From contig NW_015622544.1 in the NCBI RefSeq assembly GCF_000835495.1, forward strand, positions 4,368,855-4,432,854: DNA of 64,000 bases, read 5' to 3'. The notes under the pieces are model-generated. The model saw nothing but the letters and a program-made list of their open reading frames with translations, made no database searches and was not told where the DNA came from. The position numbers and the translations under genes are program-made. The DNA comes from Cladophialophora immunda. Lineage: Eukaryota > Ascomycota > Eurotiomycetes > Chaetothyriales > Herpotrichiellaceae. Below are positions 34,390-46,100 of the stretch, piece after piece (the stretch's first letter is position 1; the number at the start of each line of letters is the position of its first letter).

Positions 34390-35833
34390 ATGCGGGTCGC
34401 GTTGAGTCTTAGGCGACTCGGCCCGGTTAAACCATTGACCCATGCCTATCGCGCATCCAGTATTCGACTGGCGGTACTAAATCGAGGCCAATATCTCAGC
34501 TCCCGTACACTGCCGTCCTTGGGCGCGCCTACCTTCACTCCATACGGCCGCAGAGGCGTCTCCAACGAACAGAAGGCAAAAGATCTCAATCAGCAGGGAG
34601 TCGATGATGCCCTTGCAGACTTCGACAATGCTTTGGCCAACGACGGGGAGAAGCAACAACGTACACCATGGCATCGTCAGGGAGCGGAAGAGCCTCCTGT
34701 GCGAAGACAGCGCTCCGCTGGGGCCATGACCAAAGGTACGTCGTGCTCAGCGGTCACTGCCAGAAGAGCTCTCACTAAACTAGACCCTAGGGAAGCTGCT
34801 CACCACCCCGTCACGACTGCTCAAACTTGTTCTGCCCTTGACCACATCCGATCACAATGATGACAGGAAAAACATCGCTCCCCTGGCTCTCCTTGTCCAC
34901 CCACAGCAACCGCTGTCTTACCTCGAAAGGTTGATCCAGGCGGAACTGCCCCGAGTCAAGACCGAAAAGGGCGACGATCGTTTACCGTCCATATCCTTCC
35001 GCGCCATGGAGGCTGAGGGCGATGAGATCATGCCCAAAAACAAGACGCCAGAGGAGCAAGAACAGGATCAACGTAAGGGCTCACTTGGGGACGGGGGTGT
35101 TCAGAGCTATAGCGGAGCTGGCAGAGAAGGGAAGGGCGAGGATTCGGGCGAGTTTGTACGATGGAGTGCCTCCACAGAGATTGGTGATTTCATCAGGGAC
35201 GCGGCCAGAGCGAAAGAGTTTGAGGTCGAAATCGAGGGCAACCCGAGAACCATCAAAGTGGCAGTGCCGTCCTTCAACGACAGGACTTTCTATCTGCGAC
35301 AAAGGCTTCGCCGGATTTCCAGGAGGATTGCCGACTTGGCTGCTGTCAAGCATGAGTGTGATGTGGCCGCCCACAAGAGCGGACAGAGGATTGCCCTCGG
35401 CGGATGTGGGGTCCTGATAGGATACTGGTACTTGGTATACCGTTTGACGTTCGAAACGGATCTCGGATGGGATGTGATGGAGCCCGTGACCTACCTTGTC
35501 GGAATGGGAAGTATCATCGGCGGGTACATGTGGTTCTTGTACCATAACCGCGAGGTGTCATACCGTTCAGCGATGAACCTCACCATCAGTCGTCGGCAGA
35601 GTCGTTTGTATGAGCTCAAAGGGTTCGATCCCAACAAGTGGGAGGCGCTGATCGAAGAGGCCAACGCTCTCAGAAGGGAAATCAAGGCGGTGGCTTCTGA
35701 ATATGACGTGGAATGGGACGAAACAAAGGACGAACATGACGAAGCAGTCGTCAAAGCATTGAGAGAAGAGCGCAAAAACGGGACCAAGAGCAAGTCGAAA
35801 AAGAACGATGACGATGAAGACGACGACGATTAA
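34390..35833 (+). CDS. MCU: mitochondrial calcium uniporter (MCU) subunit
   Basis: Pore-forming Ca2+ channel of the inner mitochondrial membrane. Exons 34390..34735 and 34791..35833 (55-nt intron, GTACGT...CCCTAG) give 462 residues; the junction yields TKGKLLTTPSRLLKLVLPL, typical of fungal MCUs. The N-terminus (MRVALSLRRLGPVKPLTHAYRA) is a plausible presequence. The NTD covers roughly residues 120-260, then a coiled coil (FYLRQRLRRISRRIADLAA), TM1 (ALGGCGVLIGYWYLVYRLTF), the selectivity-filter loop W342-D343-V-M-E346-P347 (family signature WDxxEP), TM2 (VTYLVGMGSIIGGYMWFLY), and a C-terminal coiled coil ending in an Asp/Glu-rich tail (DDDEDDDD). Fungal MCUs that work without EMRE are known; regulatory partners are not in this window. 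Ends 89 bp from the convergent neighbour. Confidence 0.95.
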
Positions 35834-35922
35834 AACGCCATTAATATCTGCCCAGCAGCCTGCCATGGAATCAAACAAGGAGTCATACAGAATTACAAGG
35901 TCTTCCCGCCACTTGGTCCTCA

Positions 35923-36548
35923 TCAGCGCCGCACATATTTGTCTCGGGCCGGATCGAATATTTGCGAATCGTTGGAACCCGAACTCTGACCTGTATCATG
36001 GCCCAATAACTCAGCGTCGAATCCGCGAACGGGAAGCAGAACTGTCCTTACCTCCGGTACTACCTCCTTCACCAGCTCGACGATTGCGGTTGTTGCGAAT
36101 ATCCCGCGAGCGAAAGACACTGTACAGAAGCCACAGGGTCACCCAGTTTGGAGCGTGCTCGCCCGTTGTTGCGCCTTGATCGAAGAGCGTGCGTTGAATC
36201 GTGCCGGGTTTCGCCTGTTGCCAGGTGTCGATGATTGCTTGCCGACGACGGTCAAGGCGGATGTGGTGCCAGAAGAAGGGGGGCGTTGTAGATGAGTCGT
36301 TTCGTTTCTCGTCTATCAGACTTGTTCGATCCGAGTTCAGTTTGCTGTACACGGCAATGGCTTCGTCCTGTTCGCCTTGATCAGCCCGCGGACGCCATGG
36401 TGTAGAGTGTGTTTCCCGGCGTTCAGTTCCAACATACTCTCATAGCCCGGTAGTATCCCTCGTGGCGAGGATCGGTGGTGCTTAAGCCCAGAGCCCGCAT
36501 GAAGTCATCCTTGGGGGCCCTTGGTCCTACCGGTTGTCTCTGAGGCAT
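35923..36548 (-). CDS. small uncharacterised protein
   Basis: Function not recognised. Three exons by eye: 36548..36438, 36367..36052 and 35990..35923 (introns 70 and 61 nt; donors GTATGT and GTAAGG; acceptors GAACAG and ATACAG) give 164 residues in one consistent frame. The start MPQRQPVGPRAPKDDFMRAL has a clean ATG. The middle is charged and helical (DEAIAVYSKLN, FFWHHIRLDRRRQAIIDTW), followed by one moderately hydrophobic stretch APNWVTLWLLYSVF that could be a membrane or amphipathic helix, then a Gly/Ser/Arg-rich linker and the end FDPARDKYVRR. Convergent with MCU with only 89 bp between the stop codons, so the 3' UTRs probably overlap. Conserved appearance is judged from the clean splicing and non-random composition, not from a search. 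Confidence 0.7.
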
Positions 36549-39213
36549 TCTGGCGGTGAGGGAAAAGAGGAGGTAGAGGGAGCCCGAAATATATGTGCAA
36601 GATGGTACGAGTCTGTGAGCACAGCGAGCGAGTGTCACAGGCTGGACGGCGTGAAGTTTCTTGAGCGCATGATATATATTGCAGCAGCTGAGCGCCAGAG
36701 CCTGTCTAGAGTCTAGACGCGAGAAGAGAGCAAACAGCGGCTTGATCCCCACCTGCGGTTCGACTCAGTATTCCATCACGCTCGGGCTTCGCAGTTGGGC
36801 ATCTGGCCAAGATGATTTTCAAATTCGGACCTTGGGTCGCGTCAGGACAAAGGTTGATGGATTCGTCCCGCTACGGCTTCGTCAAGCCTGAAGTCAAATA
36901 TGCCAGTTTGACATGTATGCGTGTTACCGCCTTGAGCAAGGGCTCCTCGTGGCTGGTTAATGTGTGGAACTCTGGCAACGCCAAACCGGACGACGTCCGT
37001 CATGCCGCATATTTCCCCATGCGTCGCCTTGCTGCATGGGGCCAGCAGTGTTCCAGGCCTGTTAGGAATGCCCAATGCTCCCAAGTGCATGTACCAAAAT
37101 TTCAATTCACGGCGACGAGGGCACTGACATCAGCCCATTTGAAACGCCGGCCTGCAGCAAACACCCAAGTCCTGTCCTGTTTCATGCGCTGGCCCCAGCT
37201 CCAGATCAGGAGGGTTGGGTACGGTGACTGTTGGTCAGATATACTTTCCGATGTCAGCCAGGGTCCCAGGAAAGCCTCTGGTCGGTGACAGTCTCTCTCC
37301 AATGGATGGGTGGCCGACCTCTCTCAAGGCCAATATGACAGCTGCCGTGTCACAGACCGCTCAGCCACTCAAGGCAATCGACAAACCTTGAATCAAGGTT
37401 TTTCAATGGACTTCTTTTCCAGCCTGTCTGGACTGACTGGACATTGGGCAGAATGCGTGCTGATCCAGGACGCAGGATGTTTGCTACCTCGGACACTAAA
37501 TTAAGACATGCATGACGAGACAAACAAATACGAGACCGATGCTTCTGAGCGGCCCCCTTTCCAGAGCAGCGATCCAAATACACAGCGGTTGACGGCAGCT
37601 TTTTCAACTCGTTGCAAGTGATATCAAGGTCGCCATGGCACCGTTGTCTGGTCCTCGTCTTCCACCGCCAATTCCTTCTATCCCACCACCACCTGACCCT
37701 AGGGCCCGTGTCCAGATCGGGAACTCCTGTGGCTCACAAACTTTCGCTGGAAGCCATTCCCGCTTTCTCCTACTGGTCGAGCTGTTCGGATGTGCGACTT
37801 GAAGCTCTGCCGAAGTTGGAAGACTGTTCAAAGAATTGTTCCATCTCCGTGCCCCCACTGTGGAAAGGCTGCCTACCTGCTGCTGCTGCTGCTACTGCTG
37901 CTACTGCTGTGCCACCTGTCAATGTCAACCGGCTGTACGAGGTTTTGGACATCGTCAAGACCAGTGAGTCGCCAGTTTCTGTTAGCCTGTCCCACCAACA
38001 AAAGATTGTATCCCTGGGAGTCAACAACAACAACGTCACCAGAGCAAGTCTCCATGGTCGGTCTGCAGCTGGAAGTCTCCTTTTGTGGGCAGCGAGGGTG
38101 TCCCTCCGCCTCTCGAATCTGTGGAGTACTGTGCTCTGCGTTTGTGGCCGCATTCAGAGCCATGAAACCTGTGCCTGAGTCGCCAGCGCGACGGATTACT
38201 GGGAACGTACCCATCTGCCTTGTGTCTAAGAGCGACGCATTGAGATACAACGAGTCGGGAGTGACATGCGTCTGTTTGCCAACGCCGTCGTTGAGGCATT
38301 TTTGGGAAATCCCTAGACATTGTTATGGGGAGTGGGAGAACCGGCGGAACCGCAAGGCTGCCTGCAGCCTGATAACGTGTCTTCCACGACTCGTACAGAG
38401 CAGGTCATTTTCCCCGCGCAAGCCTCTGGAACCGCTCACACAAGGCTCACGAGTGCGGAAGGGATTTTTGGGGGGGGATTTGTGTTGCGAGTTTCGACTG
38501 TCGAATGGGGAGTAGTAGCAGTAACCGGGAAAGGGAACAAACATTTGGGATGTGAGACGGGCTGCTTCGTAGGTGTGGTGTGTGCCGAAAACATTGACCG
38601 GTCTCAGCGCGGAAACGGGTCAAGGCGAGAGAAAGCGGTTGGCTGGGGATGGACGTTTGATCGGCTTGTCCTTTTGTGTAGGGGAAGCAAGAAGAAAGAG
38701 CTAATCACTTGATACAAGCATTCTGTCCGCCAGCATCATTCTAGTTAGTACGATGCGGCAATGTTGCCGATTCTTTGGAGACAGCCTTGCAAGGCTGCGG
38801 CCTTGGTTCCCACGATAGTTCATCCGCAGCTCAGCCACCTACGGGGGCGCGTGATTTGATTTCAATTGCAGAAATGCTTCAGGCGAGGATGTTTCGAGCT
38901 TGCAGCGTAAGTTTGATCTGCGAGTCAGCACCCGCCACTATGGCTGACTATATGGAATCATGTGTCTGCTGCTGGCGCAGAAGCCGTTTTACATTGACCC
39001 TCTCGAGTTCGGAAATAAGTGATGACTTTTTCGCACCTCGACCGTCCACCACCCTCAGCCTGAACTGGTTCTCCGCGCAGCCGTATTCAGCGGGCTCATG
39101 TTTCCATCCCCGTCTCCGTCTCACTGTCACGCTGTAGACAACCCTCCCTGCATTAATCCCCGTCTCAGAGAGAGCCCGGCGCGTGTCTTCCGGCTCGCCT
39201 CCTGCGAACGAAC
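36549..39213. other. 2.7 kb intergenic with a doubtful ORF
   Basis: No gene called. At 37635 an ATG in good context (GTCGCCATGG) starts MAPLSGPRLPPPIPSIPPPP, a proline-rich frame that stops after about 55 codons; a neighbouring frame stays open through an Ala run to a GTGAGT donor near 37971. I could not join these into a convincing model. Elsewhere only short frames. The last ~100 bp is the HEM4 leader. Confidence 0.4.
37877..37909. repeat. CTG/CTA trinucleotide repeat
   Basis: Eleven triplets, nine CTG with two CTA interruptions (at positions 6 and 9 of the array). It would code Ala, Leu or Cys runs depending on frame; no gene is established around it. Confidence 0.9.
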
Positions 39214-40644
39214 ATGGCCCCCCCACCTACCATCCCCGTGCTCCTCCTCAAGACGCGATCTCAACCGCATGACGCATACGAGGAGTACTTCGCCGCCTCC
39301 TGCAGCGCCACTATCATCACCACCACCACCGCTCAGAGCACGGATCCTCCCCATCCCGTCTTCGTGCCCGAGTTCGTCCCCGTTCTAGACCACCGGGCCA
39401 ACACCGAGAACCTGGGGGTGCTGGAGGAGCTGCTGAAGAGGGGGAGGCTGAGCGAGCGCTACGGCGGGATGATCTTCACGAGCCAGCGGGCGGTCGAGGC
39501 TTGGGCCGACGTGGTCAAGCGAGTCGAGCGGGGTGCCGAGCGACGACAACCAGGGGGGGAGGATGACGAACAACAAGGAGGCGTGAGTGCGTCACGTCCG
39601 GATTTGGGTCTCGGTATGGTCTGGCCTGTTCCTTCTCCTCCCGTGTCCTTAGTTCTGGCCTTTTTCCCTGGGGGCGTTACCGAGGGAAGAATTGACTCGT
39701 AGGGGGGGTTGTTGTGTGACCCCCCTCTGACAGGTGTGACGCGCACATCCAACACCACGACAGACCACGACGTCGACGGCACGAGTCCCCCCGCCGCGGG
39801 GCCTCTCTTGGACGACGACTTTGCATTCCCCCTCTACACGGTCGGGCCGGCCACCTCGCGGGCGCTGAACACTCTGGTCGCCGAGTCCGCGGCGCTCGCG
39901 CCGTCCTCCTCGCCGTTCTCGCGCCTGCGCCCCGCCGTGCTGGGTGCACACACCGGCACCGGCGACAAGCTGGCCCAGTACATCCTGACGCACTACAACG
40001 GCCTGCACGCGCGGCGCCTGTACACCTTCTACGACGCGCCGCGACTGCCCTTCACGCCGGTGATGGGACCCACGCCGGGGCAGAGGATGGGCCGGGACGA
40101 CGCGAGGCTGCGGAAGAAGCCCCTCCTCTTCCTCGTCGGCGAGCAGAGGAGAGACGTCATCCCCAAGACCCTGGCAGACAGGGAAGGCCGCCTGGCCCCG
40201 GAGGAGCGGATCCCCGTCGACGAGCTCGAGGTCTACACCACCGTGGTGATGGAGTCGTTCCAAGACGACTTTCGGAGGCGGATCGCCACCGCCGCCGCGG
40301 CGCCGGCCTCCTCCAAGGAGGAGGGCGGGGCAAACGGCCTCGTGGTCGTCGTGGTCGTGTTCAGTCCGCAGGGCTGTGAGGCGATGCTGCGATCGCTCGA
40401 CTACATCGACCAGGGTCGGGCGCTGACGGACCGCGCGCGGAACCGGTGGGCGGACCGAGTCGAGGACCACGATGCGACCGCCACGCCGGCGCAGAGGTAC
40501 GTTATCGTCACCATCGGTCCCACGACGCGCGACCATCTCCGGGACAAGTACGGCTTCGACCCGGACGTGTGTGCCGCCAGGCCGAGCCCAGAAGGCGTGG
40601 GCACGGGTCTGATGGAGTTCCTGAGACAGAAAGGGTTGATATAG
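39214..40644 (+). CDS. HEM4: uroporphyrinogen-III synthase
   Basis: Cyclises hydroxymethylbilane to uroporphyrinogen III, the fourth step of haem synthesis; cytosolic. Exons 39214..39586 and 39734..40644 give 427 residues. The intron (147 nt) is unusual: the only acceptor that keeps frame is CTGACAG at 39733, and it requires the GTGCGT donor at 39587, four bases after a stronger-looking GTGAGT that would give a stop. Two HEM4 lobes are visible: IPVLLLKTRSQPHDAYEEYF, YGGMIFTSQRAVEAW and the hinge FPLYTVGPATSRAL; then VLGAHTGTGDKLAQYIL, LLFLVGEQRRDVIPKTL, ELEVYTTVVMESF, VVVVFSPQGCEAMLRSL and the final VIVTIGPTTRDHL ... PSPEGVGTGLMEFL. It is longer than the ~270-residue yeast enzyme because of insertions in the linker regions. 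GC content is much higher than its surroundings. Confidence 0.9.
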
Positions 40645-40919
40645 ACAAAGACAAAAAGAAACTGCCTTTTCCTTCCCCCCGTACTCTGTTCCTGGACCCG
40701 GAAAGAGGGAGGGGAGCTTGTACAGTTTATCCAATAATAAATGCATCGATTCTAATGGGATCAGAAGCCCCTCTGTCTAAACTATTGTCATCCATGTGCA
40801 GGCGGGTCTGGTCACTTGGGCTTTGTGACCCTTCTCATCAACCAGCCTGGCTACCTATCTGGCACGCGTCACTGCTGCTCGCTCTTCTTCTTACAACAAG
40901 GACGGTAAAGGACATCGGT

Positions 40920-42217
40920 TCAGAGGATCGCCTTCTCACTCACCCTCCACCTCGCCTCCTTGGTCTTGACGACCTTGCCGTCCCGCCTCAGCTTCTCCAG
41001 CACCATCAACAGGCCGTTCTCGGCGGGCTGCCAGAGGTTCTCCGGGTAGTGGCGGTAGATGACCTTGACCATCTCGATGCTCTCCCACTCCTTGCCCAGC
41101 ACGGTCTCTCCGCCACCGATGACGGCCTCGTCCTCACCATCGCCGACCCGGGTGATGCTGTCGTGCACGAGTGGCTCCGAGCTGTTTGGTGGTGTCGTGG
41201 TGCCGTGCTTCAGCACGTTCAGGGCTTCCTCCTCGCGCATGCGCCGGTGCGCGATGTACTCGTCGATCTTGGTGACGGCGTCTTGGATCACAGCCCCGTG
41301 GCCCGGGAAGGCCCTCTTGGAGCCCTCGCCTCCTCCCCGACCTTCTTGTTGCTGCTGCGCGGCGACCGCGTCCGACACCCGTTTCTTCATCAGGTCCAAG
41401 CTCTGCAGGTACAGGTGCAGATCTTCAAACACGGCTGTGCCGTGGCCCAGGACGTTGTCCGCCGTGAACAGCGCCCCGACTTCCGCCGGGTCCGGCGACG
41501 AGGTAATCTGGAAGACCATGTGGTCCTTGGCGTGGCCCGGGGTGTGGATGGCTTGGATCTCCAGGGACGGCGCCGAAGGGTCTTCTGAGAGAGGGATCGA
41601 GAAAGTCTGGCCATCCTCAATGTTATGCACGCGCGAAGGGTCGATCAGTCCGTCCGGGTTCCACGTAGGTTGGTTCTTGTAGACCTTGACCTCACCTCCT
41701 CCAGGTTGGTTGAGTTCCTCGCACAGCTTTTCCAGGTCAGTCACTCCACCCAGGTGATCGTGGTGCCAGTGCGTCAACAAGCATGTTGACACAGTGATGG
41801 GTTTGCCTTGCGAGGTCAACACGGTGCGTAACGTATCGATCCACTTCTTCTCCCCCGCCCCTGTGTCGATCAGTATGCGCCGGGGCCCGTTGCCGAGTAG
41901 ATAAGTATTCGTGCCTTGGAGCGTGAACTATTTTAGAAGACGGTCAGCATTGGCTGGAGAAGGGCTCGGATCACATAGGGAAGTCGTCCCCCCTTCCTCC
42001 TTCTCTGTATCTCCTATGCCCAGCACAGATTGCAGGCACAACATCATCTCTCCGCAAGAGGGCTGGAGGTCAGACGAGGACCCGTAGACACAGCGGCGAA
42101 ATGAGACAGGGAAAGCGGGATGCACTAACTGACCTTGCTAGGATTCCCGCCCAGGATGCGAACAATATTCGTGCTGATCTGCTCCCAGTCTGGGAGTTTC
42201 GGTAAGGTTTGTGCCAT
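40920..42217 (-). CDS. LACTB2-like metallo-beta-lactamase-fold hydrolase
   Basis: Exons 42217..42134 and 41927..40920 (206-nt intron, donor GTCAGT) give 363 residues. The N-terminus MAQTLPKLPDWEQIS, then [37 protein letters not shown], is the LACTB2 signature. Metal ligands are H81, H83, D85 and H86 in THWHHDH, a further His in HTPGHAKDH, Asp in FTADNVLGHG and the His in AFPGHGAVI. The C-terminal winged-helix part (EMVKVIYRHYPENLWQPAENGLLMVLEKL) is also present. Human LACTB2 is a mitochondrial endoribonuclease; related fungal enzymes act as thioesterases next to non-reducing polyketide synthases, but no synthase is near here, so a general RNase or hydrolase role is more likely (inference). 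An insertion rich in Gln/Gly lies near residue 200. Convergent with HEM4. Confidence 0.88.
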
Positions 42218-43178
42218 TACGCGTCTTGGGCCTCGAGAAGCAGGACTGGTGTTGTGAAGGAGTCTCAGTCCGGTGGGAAGTCTGTGCATATAACTGTGTT
42301 GGGTTGGAAATTTCTCGCTGCCGGGTGGAAAGAGACCGTGTGGCAGTCGACTTTCTGGGTTGGAAATGCTGCGAAGAAGGTCGGACAGAAGGCTGGCTGA
42401 TTCAGTGGCTCAACGTATTCGGATATATATGTCTGGCGGTTGCTCGGTAGAGGAGTCAACAGAGTAATTAGAATGCCGAGAGATGTGATTGACGGCTCTG
42501 CAGGGAATGCTGAAGTTGTTGTCTGTTCTGGAGATACGTATTCACGCCATCTGACACTGTGAATTCGATCTCCTTCATGCACACAAGTTCACCGGAAAGA
42601 CGGAGACCGTGGATCAAGGGCCCTTTATTAGAAAAGACAGCTAAGAACCGAGAGCAGGGGTTCGTCCTATATATGCAACCAGTGACAGAAGATACAGCGC
42701 ATATCGCAATCCCTCGTCTGTAATTGTGAATCGGTTGTTTCCCACATGCCGAGGTTCACGCGGCTGATGACGCCTGCCGCCCTTTGGTCGGTGACATCAA
42801 CACGCAGCCTTGCGGCGTCCACTGCCCACCAAGATACGTGTAGAATACATCCATAACCTCGTATCCAAGTCCGCAATGAATATAATCCAGTGTAAGTGGA
42901 AGGAAACAGGAGGCGCCTATGACTTTTAAAAACTGGTGCGCGTTGGTATTTCCGCTACGAAAAGTACATAACATCATGCTCCCAATCTGCCGCCATACTA
43001 ATCCCCCCTTCAGGCTGTTGATATCTGACCTCTACTTGCTCGACTTTCCGTCTCCAGTCTCGATTATCTGAGAGGTTTCTTGAACCGTCGCAGTTGTCTG
43101 CGCCGATCCATCCCCGTTTGATTTGCATCCTGTACAATAGTTTCGCGTTGACCCGAGACGAACTCGATCCGTTGTGAT
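42218..43178. other. LACTB2-like 5' / aconitase 3' region
   Basis: 961 bp. Right part is the 3' flank of the aconitase gene, left part the upstream region of the LACTB2-like gene. No coding frame supported. Confidence 0.55.
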
Positions 43179-46100
43179 TTAGCGGTGGCCGTGCATCTTG
43201 GCCATGGTGTTCAGGGCACTTCCGTTCTTGAACCACTCAATCTGGCCGGCATTGAATGTGTGTTGCAGCTCGCAGTCCCATGTCTTGCCATCCTTGGGGT
43301 GTACCTTCATGATCACAGGCTTGCCGGGCGCCAAGTCAGACACCAACAAGTCGATCTTGTCGTCAGGGTTGATCTTGTCGTAATCCTCGGGATTAGCGAA
43401 GGTCAGGGGCAGCATACCCTGCTTCTTCAAGTTGGTCTCGTGGATACGAGCGAAGCTTCGGGTAATGATGGCAATACCTCCCAGGTGTCTGGGTTCAAGA
43501 GCAGCATGTTCTCGAGAGGAGCCCTCGCCGTAATTCCAATCCCCAACGACGACCCATTTGATGCCATCCTTCTTATACTGGCGAGCAGTTGCGGGAACCG
43601 CATCCCACTCGCCTGTCTTGAAGTTCTTGACCTTGTTGGCTTCGCCGTTCGCAGCGTTGATGGCACCAATCAGCATGTTGTTGGAGATGTTGTCGAGGTG
43701 ACCACGATACTTGAGCCAAGGACCGGCCATCGAGATATGATCGGTGGTGGTCTTGCCCTTGGTCTTGATCAAAATGGGAAGATCAACGAAATCCTTGCCG
43801 TCCCAGGGCTGGAAAGGTTCCAAGATTTGAAGACGGTCTGACGTCGGAGACACCTTCACGTCCACTTGCGCACGCTCCTCAGGCGGGGCTTGATATGTAT
43901 CACGGCCTGGGTCGTATCCATTTCGAGGCAGACCCTCACCAGTTGGCGGCTTGAGCTTAAAGTCGTTGCCGTCCTTGTCCTTCAGTGTATCCGTGAGAGG
44001 GTTGAAGTTGAGATTTCCTGCGATGGTCATTGCCACGACCAAATCTGGAGACGTGACGAATGAGTGGGTAGCTGGGTTTGCGTCATTGCGGCCAGTGAAG
44101 TTTCGGTTGTACGACGAGATGATAGAGTTGGGCTCGCCCTTCTTTACATCCTTTCGATCCCATTGACCAATGCAAGGGCCACAGGCGTTGGCGAGGATAA
44201 GGCCTCCGAAGTCCTCAAGGGTCTTGAGCTGACCGTCTCGCTCGATTGTGGCGCGGATTTGCTCGGAACCAGGGGTGACAGTGAACTTTATATTGTCAGT
44301 AAACGGGATCACCATCACAGGGAAGGCTCATGACATGGGGTAGATAGCACGTACCAGTGCCTTGGCCTTGATGCCATGGTCCATAGCATCCTGAGCGATC
44401 GATGCAGCGCGGCTCATGTCCTCTGTGACCATCAGTTAGCTTTTACTAGTAATGAGAGAAGAACAGCGGCATCTCCACGGGTGAATAGCCTTCTGGAGAA
44501 GGGAAAATTACCATATGAAGAGTTCGTGCAGGAGCCGATCAGTCCGACCTTCAACTCCTCAGGCCATTTGTTGTCCTTGACTGCCTGTGAGAACTTGGAG
44601 ATGGGAGTCGCCAAATCTGGGGTGAATGGACCGTTGATGTGAGGCTCAAGTTCGGAGAGGTTGATTTCAATCAGTTGGTCGTACTCGGCACCTTCGTCTT
44701 CGTGGAGCTCAGCAGCGTAGGCACGAGCAAAGTCGCCAATATGCTTGCGTTTCGTGGCAACCAAGTAATCATACATGCGGTCGTTGAAAGGGAATAGTGA
44801 GGTGGTTGCTCCGATCTCGGCACCCATGTTGCACTGGACATGGTCAGCATTGCAAACCGGTATGCAAATATGGTATCTGGTACTTACGATGGTGCCCATG
44901 CCGGTGCAGGAGAGAGCGTTGGTACCGGGGCCTTTGGAAAAAGAGATTAGCATAATATCACACAGTATATTGCTTTCAAAAAATATCCAATAAGGCTGGT
45001 AAACGGAATCGAGAGCAGGTGGCATGCCGGAAGTCGTTCCCTGTTAAGCCGGAGGCGATCGTCGTCTGTGAGGAGCATTCCGTTGAACTTCGAATAGCGG
45101 TGCTCCGTTGTTTATCGGTATTGTTGGCTGTATTTGACAGGGGAGTCACTTCGTCGTTGTCGAGTATTCCGGCCATATTGGATGTAGAGTGTACCCCGTC
45201 TCAGACACGTGCCACTTGTATTCAGTCGGGTGGGTCCGTCGAGGAAGTTGGGAGGAAGGAGGGTAGAGGACGTGATGGGGAAGGAGCCACCAGGTAAGGG
45301 GTAAACACAGCCTCGCCGGAGTATCAAGTCGGCAATGCATCAAAAGTACACTCACCATGGTATTCGACAATCGCACTGCAGAAATGTCAGACTCCCTCGG
45401 TATATTCAGAAGCTCAGAGAGAATGGGACTTACCCTGTACCTCCCTTCACCGTCAAGATACCTGCCACCTTGAGGATGATATCTGATACCCAAGATCAGC
45501 ACAACGCGAATGAGTTGAGCATAGCTTTCTCACCCTTCGGAGAAGTCCATCCAGACATTTCACCGGTCAGCTTGACACCAATCACCTTTGGTGCTTTCAA
45601 TTCCCAAGGCAGGTTGGCCATAACATCGACTGCATCGGCTCCACCAACCCCAATCGCCGCCATACCAAGACCACCAGCGTTGGGGGTATGGGAGTCGGTT
45701 CCAATCATCAAGCCACCGGGAAATGCGTAATTTTCTAAAATAATTTGATGGATAATGCCTGAGCCAGGACGCCAGAAGCCGATGTTGTACTTCGCACAAG
45801 CAGTGGACAAGAAATCGTAGACCTCTTTGTTGATGTTTTTGGCTCTTTCCAAATCCTTGTCTCCACCAACCTGGGCCTCAATCAAATGATCGCAATGGAC
45901 GGTAGTCGGTGTAGCAACTGAGGGCATGCCTGCGGACATGAATTGGAGAATGGCCATTTGGGCGGTGGCATCTTGACAGGCGACTCGGTCAGGTCTGAGT
46001 TTGAGGTAGGACACCCCACGTTCGATGTCTTGTCCGTGCGGGTCATCCAAGTGCGAATAGAGAACTTTCTCAGCATAAGTGAGAGGGCGGTTGAGTCTGC

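Noticed and set aside
37612..38178. Forward frames near 37600-38180 with a proline-rich start and an Ala run
   Set aside because: The good ATG and the long frame are in different frames and I could not connect them; the Ala run is only the CTG repeat read in one frame.
39649..40746. 365-codon reverse open frame
   Set aside because: Antisense to HEM4, where high GC at third positions removes stops from the opposite strand.
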